Source: Chloroflexi bacterium RBG_13_51_52 (GTDB taxonomy: Bacteria > Chloroflexota > Dehalococcoidia > Dehalococcoidales > RBG-16-60-22). From it: DNA of 25,781 nucleotides. Below, in pieces: positions 20,972 through 25,781 of the stretch. The stretch spans positions 1 through 25,781 of the forward strand of contig MGMT01000046.1 in the NCBI GenBank assembly GCA_001796525.1, given 5' to 3'. Position 1 is the stretch's first letter. Each line of letters begins with the position of its first letter. The notes beneath the pieces were generated by a model. The model worked only from the letters and a program-made list of their open reading frames with translations, was not told the origin of the DNA and did no database searches. The position numbers and the translations under genes were made by a program.

Positions 20972-22087
20972 ATGAAAAAAAGCCGTATCGGTGTACTTAC
21001 CGGCGGGGGCGATTGCGCCGGACTTAACCCCGCCCTTAAATGGGTGGTGAAAACCGCCATGGATGAACGCCTCGAGTCGGAAAGAGGCGTCCGTTATGAA
21101 GTCCTTGGCATTCATGACGGATGGAAAGGACTTGTCGATATTGACCCGGCCACCTGGGACGGCACCGGCAATATTACCCCACTCAACCCCGATATCGTCA
21201 GGACCTGGGACAGGTACGGTGGCACCATGCTGGGCACCTCGCGCTATAGCCCCTACGACCCCCAAAACGAATGCTCTAATTTAGTTATTGAAAATATTCA
21301 GAAACTGGGACTGGAAGCTGTAATCGTTCTCGGCGGCGACGGCACCCTCGCTATTGCTACTCGCCTCTCCAGAGAAGGCATTAACGTCATCGGCATCCCC
21401 AAGACAATCGATAAAGACCTCCCGGAAACCGACTACACGCTGGGGTTCGAGACTGCCCTCAACGTTATCGTTGAAGAAGTCGATAGGCTGCGGACTACCG
21501 CCGGTTCTCATAAGAGGATTTTCGTCATTGAAACGATGGGCAGGAACGCCGGCTGGCTGGCTTTAGAAGGCGGCGAGGCTTGCGGTGCCTATATCATACT
21601 CATACCCGAATTCGACTTCTCCTTTGAACGCGTCAACGAACTGGTCATGGAAGGCAGAAGGTCCGGCACCAGGTATGAAATTGTCATCGTCGCTGAAGGC
21701 GCCAAGCCTGTCGGTGGCACGGAAATCGTTAAAAATGAAGAGACCGATAGCTTTGGCCGTAAAACCCTCGGCGGCATCGGCGAAATCCTGGCACAGGAAA
21801 TAGAAAAAGGCACCGAACTGGAAACCCGCAGCGTTGTGCTTAGCCACCTTCAGCGCGGCGGCGCCCCCTGCGCTTACGACCGCCGCATGGGCCGCTATTT
21901 CGGCATTGCTGCCGTCGACCTGATTGTGAACCAGCGCTACGGCAACATGGTAGCCTTTAAAAACGGTGAAATAACCTCTGTCCCGCTGGAAAACATTTAT
22001 GGTAAGCTGAACCTTGTCGACCCCAGGACCCAGTATGATATTGATAGATACAATGGTCGCCGCACCATCCTTGATAGCGGTAAATGA
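20972..22087 (+). CDS. pfkA: 6-phosphofructokinase (group III type, probably ATP-using)
   Basis: A 371-residue phosphofructokinase that phosphorylates fructose 6-phosphate to the 1,6-bisphosphate in the cytoplasm. It has a GGGDCAGLN start (11-19), GGDGT (121-125), the catalytic loop PKTIDKD (143-149; Asp147 as base), METMGR-type substrate contact (ETMGRNAGW) and LSHLQRGG. Gly124 aligns with Gly104 of E. coli PfkA, which normally marks ATP use. Lys144 aligns with Gly124 of E. coli, and Lys there is usual in PPi enzymes. The Gly/Lys pair is known from actinobacterial group III enzymes that use ATP. The allosteric regulation of E. coli PfkA need not apply. It is first in an operon with the aldolase, 20 nt apart, under a perfect promoter. 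Confidence 0.94.
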   Translation: MKKSRIGVLTGGGDCAGLNPALKWVVKTAMDERLESERGVRYEVLGIHDGWKGLVDIDPATWDGTGNITPLNPDIVRTWDRYGGTMLGTSRYSPYDPQNECSNLVIENIQKLGLEAVIVLGGDGTLAIATRLSREGINVIGIPKTIDKDLPETDYTLGFETALNVIVEEVDRLRTTAGSHKRIFVIETMGRNAGWLALEGGEACGAYIILIPEFDFSFERVNELVMEGRRSGTRYEIVIVAEGAKPVGGTEIVKNEETDSFGRKTLGGIGEILAQEIEKGTELETRSVVLSHLQRGGAPCAYDRRMGRYFGIAAVDLIVNQRYGNMVAFKNGEITSVPLENIYGKLNLVDPRTQYDIDRYNGRRTILDSGK

Positions 22088-22107
22088 ATAGCGGGAGGAA
22101 AATCATT

Positions 22108-23376
22108 ATGTCTACTAACGATAAAATTGACATCCTGATAAAGGAAGCCGTCTTCGGTACTGACCTCCAGAAAATGACGGTACTCTATCAGACCATCCGC
22201 CAGACCGCCCTCGACAGCGGTATTTACCCCGCCAGCATCCAGGAACTCTATATGGCTGCCGGCAAAGGGCAGTTCAGCGGCATCACCGTACCCGCTATCA
22301 ACATCCGTTTGATTACCTACGATGTCGCCAGGTCCGTCTTCCGCGCGGCTATGAAGGATAATGTCGGCGCCCTCATCTTTGAAATCGCCCGCTCGGAGAT
22401 AGGCTATACTAAACAGACTCCCGCGGAATATTCCGCCTGCGTCCTGGCAGCGGCGGTGAAAGAAGGGTTCCGGGGACCCGTATTTATCCAGGGCGACCAT
22501 TTCCAGGTCAACCGGGCTAAGTACCAGGAAAACCCTGAAGTCGAGCTGAATGCTATCAAAGCTCTCGTCAAGGATTCCGTTGAAGCCGGTTTCTATAATA
22601 TCGATATCGACGCTTCTACCGTGGTTGACATCTCTAAAACCGACCTGATAAAGCAGCAGGAAAAAAACTCGCAGGTAACCGCGGAAATGACGCGTTTCAT
22701 CCGTGATATCGAGCCGAAAGGCGTCACCGTCTCCATCGGCGGGGAAATCGGCGAGATAGGCAAGGGCAACAGTACCGTGGCCGACCTCCGCGCTTTTATG
22801 GACGGCTACCTGCACCGGCTGCCTAAAGGCTCAAAAGGTATCTCTAAAATCAGTGTGCAGACCGGCACCACCCACGGCGGCGTCGCTCTACCTGATGGGT
22901 CAATCGCCAAGGTCAAAATTGATTTCGATACCCTTAAAAAGCTATCGCAAATTGCTCGCGCAGAATACGGCCTGGGCGGCGCGGTTCAGCACGGCGCGTC
23001 CACCCTCCCTGATGAAGCCTTTGACATGTTCCCCAGGGTAGAGACCATCGAGGTGCACCTGGCTACCGGCTTCCAGAATATCGTCTATGATAGTCCCCAA
23101 TTCCCTGAAGATTTACTGCAGCGAGTATACCTTTATCTCAACGAGCACAACAGCAATGAGAGAAAAGAGGGACAAACTGAAGAGCAGTTCCTTTATAATA
23201 CTCGTAAGAAGGCTTTGGGGCCTTTTAAGAAGGAACTCTGGAGCCTGCCGGAACCAAAATTACACGCCATCATGACTGAACTGGAAAACCGTTTCTCCCT
23301 GATTTTCCATAAACTCAATGCCGTCGATACCGTTAAACTGGTGAAAAAATACGTCGGCTCTCCCGCTAAAAAATAG
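22108..23376 (+). CDS. class II fructose-bisphosphate aldolase-like protein
   Basis: A 422-residue class II aldolase-fold protein. It has the metal-site region QGDHFQVN (GDH), a NIDIDAS strand, GGEIGEIGKGN (acidic metal-site strand), QTGTTHGG, and AVQHGASTLPDE in the position of the HGGSG phosphate-binding loop, then IEVHLATGFQN. It is longer than typical FbaA (about 350 residues) through an N-terminal helical part and a C-terminal tail rich in Lys. With PFK directly upstream, cleavage of fructose 1,6-bisphosphate to the triose phosphates is the natural reading. The start is ATG 22108, with GGGAGGA 8 nt upstream. A terminator follows at 23405. Confidence 0.85.
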   Translation: MSTNDKIDILIKEAVFGTDLQKMTVLYQTIRQTALDSGIYPASIQELYMAAGKGQFSGITVPAINIRLITYDVARSVFRAAMKDNVGALIFEIARSEIGYTKQTPAEYSACVLAAAVKEGFRGPVFIQGDHFQVNRAKYQENPEVELNAIKALVKDSVEAGFYNIDIDASTVVDISKTDLIKQQEKNSQVTAEMTRFIRDIEPKGVTVSIGGEIGEIGKGNSTVADLRAFMDGYLHRLPKGSKGISKISVQTGTTHGGVALPDGSIAKVKIDFDTLKKLSQIARAEYGLGGAVQHGASTLPDEAFDMFPRVETIEVHLATGFQNIVYDSPQFPEDLLQRVYLYLNEHNSNERKEGQTEEQFLYNTRKKALGPFKKELWSLPEPKLHAIMTELENRFSLIFHKLNAVDTVKLVKKYVGSPAKK

Positions 23377-23404
23377 CTTTGCCATCTGGCATATCATAAA
23401 ATGA

Positions 23405-23440
23405 AAGGCTGGATACTCTTTTCGAGAAATATCCAGCCTT
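23405..23440. terminator. bidirectional terminator between aldolase and DUF5679 genes
   Basis: An 11-bp perfect stem, AAGGCTGGATA (23405-23415) with TATCCAGCCTT (23430-23440), with an inner CTC/GAG pairing. It is followed on the plus strand by GTCTATAT and on the minus strand by TCATTTTA. Two convergent genes end on either side, so it can serve both. Confidence 0.75.
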
Positions 23441-23474
23441 GTCTATATCTATTAAATCCTGAATTGGTCTCGGC

Positions 23475-23615
23475 CTATTTCTTGCCGATTCTGAACATCT
23501 TGGTGCCGCAGGTTGGGCACACGCCCTGTGTCGCCGGCTTGCCGTTCTTCATAGTGATGGATTTAGCGTTGCTCATTTCTTTCTTGGCTCGGCACTTCAC
23601 ACAATATGCTTGCAT
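23475..23615 (-). CDS. DUF5679 small zinc-ribbon protein
   Basis: A 46-residue protein, MQAYCVKCRAKKEMSN opening, with Cys5/Cys8 and Cys33/Cys36 (CPTC) as two CxxC knuckles around a GKPATQG turn, ending MFRIGKK. This matches the short DUF5679 family seen widely in Chloroflexota. The start has an excellent AAGGAGGA 5-6 nt upstream. A strong promoter (23648-23676) drives it alone, which suggests a well-expressed small protein. Zinc binding is likely; the biological role is unknown. Confidence 0.88.
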   Translation of the reverse strand: MQAYCVKCRAKKEMSNAKSITMKNGKPATQGVCPTCGTKMFRIGKK

Positions 23616-23647
23616 GATTCCTCCTTCCTTGAAGCTATTTGTTTAAA

Positions 23648-23676
23648 ACAATATACTATTGCCACGCTCGTGTCAA
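23648..23676 (-). promoter_or_regulatory. promoter of DUF5679 gene
   Basis: On the minus strand TTGACA (23671-23676), 17-nt spacer, TATTGT (23648-23653), about 33 nt before the start codon. Confidence 0.6.
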
Positions 23677-23803
23677 GTGCTGCTCACGTACGAATGTATG
23701 GTAATTTACTCACAATTTTAATAAATTTTATCTCCCATATCCAAAGTCATAGCCGATTTTTCCTTTTTCCCCTCCTGTTCCCATGCCAATCCTGTAATGC
23801 TTA

Positions 23804-23812
23804 TGCTATACT
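23804..23812 (+). promoter_or_regulatory. extended -10 promoter of argC
   Basis: TGCTATACT (23804-23812) is an extended -10 element; the -35 region (TGCCAA near 23785) is weak, as extended -10 promoters allow. It lies 38 nt before the argC start. Confidence 0.45.
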
Positions 23813-23849
23813 TTATATCGGAAAGGACTAAAAAAGGATTAGGCGTAGC

Positions 23850-24794
23850 ATGAAAAAAACCGTATTCGTTGATGGCCAGCATGGCACCACCGGCCTGAAA
23901 ATATATGAGCGGCTGAACGGTAGAAAAGATATTGAAGTTATTAAAATAGCCGAAGAAAAACGCAAGGACCCGGAAACCAAGCGCAAGCTCCTGAATGAAA
24001 CGGATATCGTTTTTCTTTGCCTGCCGGACGATGCCGCCCGCGAGTCCGTCGGTCTTATAAAAAACAGCTCCGTCTGCGTTATCGATGGTTCTACGGCTCA
24101 TCGCGTAGCGGAAGGGTGGGTTTACGGACTCCCCGAGCTTAATAAAGAGCAGCGGGCCCTGATAAAAAAGTCGAAGAGAATTTCCGTACCGGGCTGCCAT
24201 GCCACCGGTTTTATCCTGGCACTCTATCCGCTGGTGGTTAAAGGCATCGTCGCCCCGGATTACCCGGTCTCCTGCCATGCCGTGGCTGGATATAGCGGTG
24301 GCGGTAAGTCCATGATTAGCGATTATGCCGGCGGGAACGTACCCGACTCTATAAAAAATCCCCGCCCCTATTCTCTCGACCTGAACCATAAACATCTCCC
24401 TGAAATGACTAAAATCGTCGGACTGGCTCGGCCCCCCGTTTTTACGCCTACTGTGGTTAATGTCTATAACGGTGAAATCGTCTCCATTCCGTTTGTACCC
24501 GACCATTTGGAAAAACATATCTCCGCCGCGGATATCCGGGAAGTGCTGGCTGAATATTACGCCGGAGAGCGTTTTGTCAAAGTGATGCCGTTTCCGGCGG
24601 ATGACTACCTGGAAAACGGCTTCCTGACATTTACCGACTGCAACGATACGAATAACCTTGAGATATTTGTCTTCGGGAATAAGGACAGGGTTTTACTTTC
24701 CGCCCGTTATGATAATCTGGGCAAAGGAGCTTCCGGTACGGCTGTCCAGAACATGAATATCGTGCTGGGCCTGGATGAAACAACAGGCCTTTAA
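23850..24794 (+). CDS. argC: N-acetyl-gamma-glutamyl-phosphate reductase, type 2
   Basis: A 314-residue NADPH-dependent reductase of arginine synthesis, which turns N-acetylglutamyl phosphate into the semialdehyde. The N-terminal nucleotide-binding site reads VDGQHGTTGL (8-16). The catalytic Cys116 is in SVPGCHATGF. The NAD-binding domain continues with IVFLCLPDDAARE and VIDGSTAHR, and the C-terminal part has AGYSGGGKSMI. This short form (about 310 residues, GQHGTTG) is the type 2 ArgC of proteobacteria and some Chloroflexota, not the 345-residue type 1. No other arginine gene is next to it. The downstream unknown gene starts 30 nt later and is likely co-transcribed. Confidence 0.95.
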   Translation: MKKTVFVDGQHGTTGLKIYERLNGRKDIEVIKIAEEKRKDPETKRKLLNETDIVFLCLPDDAARESVGLIKNSSVCVIDGSTAHRVAEGWVYGLPELNKEQRALIKKSKRISVPGCHATGFILALYPLVVKGIVAPDYPVSCHAVAGYSGGGKSMISDYAGGNVPDSIKNPRPYSLDLNHKHLPEMTKIVGLARPPVFTPTVVNVYNGEIVSIPFVPDHLEKHISAADIREVLAEYYAGERFVKVMPFPADDYLENGFLTFTDCNDTNNLEIFVFGNKDRVLLSARYDNLGKGASGTAVQNMNIVLGLDETTGL

Positions 24795-24824
24795 AGGGCT
24801 TAACCATAGGTAAAGAGACTGCTT

Positions 24825-25151
24825 ATGACGCGCTACACCCACCTTGAACTTAATCGTGACGTTCCCGCCCCGTCCGGTTACTACACCCCTCAAAAAGAGG
24901 TCAGGCTGAAATACAACGGACGTGAAGTCCTTTATACCCTTAGCCGGGCGGTTATCGAGTCCTCCTGCTGCGGCGCCTCCGATTTCTGGAGCGCGCAGGT
25001 CCCCGGCTATGTTATCGGCTGGCGCCAAGAGAACAATAGGGAAGGCTTGCCCGTTTCTTTAGTTGAACCGATTACTGACGAACCCACCCGTGACGCTATC
25101 CGCAAAATCATCAAAGACACCGAGTTCGTGTCCCGCACTGATTTCTGGTAA
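24825..25151 (+). CDS. conserved-looking hypothetical protein (108 aa)
   Basis: A 108-residue soluble protein of a family I do not recognise. It has an N-terminal beta-like region (YTHLELNRDVPAPSGYYTP), a basic middle, a Cys-Cys pair in VIESSCCGASDFW followed by VPGYVIGW, and an acidic C-terminal helix ending in FVSRTDFW. The paired SDFW and TDFW motifs are odd for a protein this short. It has no signal peptide or membrane segment. It follows argC by 30 nt in the same direction and converges with the aminotransferase, with 5 nt between the stops. The ribosome site is only moderate (AAAGAGA). Codon use looks like that of its neighbours, which supports a real gene. Confidence 0.7.
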   Translation: MTRYTHLELNRDVPAPSGYYTPQKEVRLKYNGREVLYTLSRAVIESSCCGASDFWSAQVPGYVIGWRQENNREGLPVSLVEPITDEPTRDAIRKIIKDTEFVSRTDFW

Positions 25152-25156
25152 CAGTC

Positions 25157-25781
25157 CTATCCCGTCTCCTTCGCCACCTTTTCCCGGTAAGCCGCCAGCA
25201 ACTTTTTAGTAACTTTCCCCGGCTTCCCCCCGCCGATAATATCCATCCGCCCTTCCGCGTCGCTCACCCGCACCACCGGCATCACCTCTATCATGCAATT
25301 CGTCATAAAGACCTCGTCGAAAGCCTCTATCGTATCGGGTGAAATGTCCCCCTCTTTAACGCTTATGCCCATCTTTTTCGCCATCGCCATTACCACCTCC
25401 CGCGTCACCCCCGGGATAATGCCGTTATCCACCGAAGGCGTTAGCAACCTCTTCCCCTCCACGAAAAATATATTGCCGCTCCCTCCCTCCGCCACGAATC
25501 CCCCGTCGTTCAATACGATACATTCGTCCAGTCCGTTCTCCTTTGCTTCTATCCTCGCTATGGCGCTTGCCAGGTAGTTTATCGACTTCATAGTAGATAA
25601 TACCGACTGTCGGCAGCGCCTCACCGACGCTATCCCTACCTTGAAACCCTCGTTGTATTTCTCCTCGGGAAACGGCGTGTAAGGTCGCGCGGTTACCAGC
25701 ACCGTTGGCATCCCTCCAGCTTCCACCCACGGTAATGCATCGCCTTCTCCGTTGGTCACGGTCACGCGTACCCGGGCGTCT
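25157..25781 (-). CDS. class IV aminotransferase (branched-chain or D-amino-acid type), 5' end outside window
   Basis: The frame is open to the window edge, and the visible 207 residues are the C-terminal two thirds of a PLP-dependent fold-type IV enzyme. The PLP lysine lies in STMKSINYLASAIARIEA, followed by LNDGGFVAEGGSGNIFFV, TPSVDNGIIPGVTRE and a DEVFMTNCMIEVMPV block that corresponds to the EVF.TGTA..V.PV motif of IlvE. Thr-Asn-Cys replaces the usual Thr-Gly-Thr, so substrate specificity may differ; 4-amino-4-deoxychorismate lyase or D-amino-acid transaminase remain possible. A GTG at 25765 is an internal codon, because DARVRV continues upstream. Confidence 0.88.
   Translation of the reverse strand, partial: DARVRVTVTNGEGDALPWVEAGGMPTVLVTARPYTPFPEEKYNEGFKVGIASVRRCRQSVLSTMKSINYLASAIARIEAKENGLDECIVLNDGGFVAEGGSGNIFFVEGKRLLTPSVDNGIIPGVTREVVMAMAKKMGISVKEGDISPDTIEAFDEVFMTNCMIEVMPVVRVSDAEGRMDIIGGGKPGKVTKKLLAAYREKVAKETG

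Noticed and set aside
21997..22815. Minus-strand ORF (272 codons) opposite the PFK 3' end and aldolase
   Set aside because: Its composition mirrors the conserved plus-strand genes; there is no start signal and no family pattern.
23718..24518. Minus-strand ORF (266 codons) opposite argC
   Set aside because: It is a shadow of argC and also crosses the argC promoter region.
1..25781. CRISPR arrays, insertion sequences, prophage, toxin-antitoxin or defence genes
   Set aside because: No regularly spaced direct repeats, transposase or integrase motifs, or recognisable defence domains were found on either strand.

Overview
The window looks like chromosomal DNA of a strictly or facultatively anaerobic member of the Chloroflexota, most likely class Dehalococcoidia. 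This is inferred from gene content: tiny zinc-ribbon proteins of the DUF5679 and FmdB type, DUF951, type 2 PyrF, type 2 ArgC, and a sulfite-oxidase-fold lipoprotein. Base composition is near 50% GC and even along the window. Genes are compact, on both strands, and their sigma-70-like promoters are easy to read. I see no transposase, integrase, phage gene or CRISPR array, so this reads as core or lightly accessory chromosome and not as an island.

Layout. 1-2.7 kb: an MFS permease, a 56-aa zinc ribbon, YjbQ on the minus strand and an FmdB-type zinc ribbon. 2.8-6.65 kb: a molybdopterin-fold lipoprotein, then a promoter and a tight run of DUF1648 membrane protein, glycyl-tRNA synthetase, GNAT acetyltransferase and HAD hydrolase. 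6.7-9.9 kb: an SbcD/Mre11-type nuclease without SbcC, a convergent MFS efflux-type permease, and a divergent PadR regulator. A tRNA-Thr(CGT) gene lies at 9.9 kb. 10-16 kb: an oligopeptide/nickel-type ABC importer, with the binding protein on the plus strand facing oppBCDF on the minus strand; each part has its own promoter and long leader, and a strong terminator ends the binding-protein unit. 16.5-18.5 kb: a lone receiver-domain protein, then on the minus strand a SWIM zinc-finger protein, pyrF and DUF951. 18.6-20.7 kb: a large surface lipoprotein with InlB-like and Big_2-like domains. 21-23.4 kb: phosphofructokinase plus class II aldolase under a perfect-consensus promoter. 23.4-25.8 kb: DUF5679, argC, an unknown gene and a class IV aminotransferase cut by the window end.

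How the parts fit. PFK and aldolase catalyse consecutive glycolytic steps and are probably co-transcribed. The Opp genes form one importer expressed from two units. PadR and the neighbouring MFS permease are a likely regulator/efflux pair with separate palindromic operators. GlyS, PyrF, ArgC and the aminotransferase are scattered housekeeping genes.

No clearly new multi-gene system is visible. The most interesting signals are in non-coding DNA and gene starts: an MFS gene whose N-terminal helix can only be reached from an apparent AUU start; two copies of a double-hairpin intergenic repeat; a 16-bp stem that would bury the ribosome site of the molybdopterin-fold lipoprotein; and a three-codon leader ORF plus hairpin before the peptide-binding protein. 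All functional calls are from reading the sequence, without database searches.
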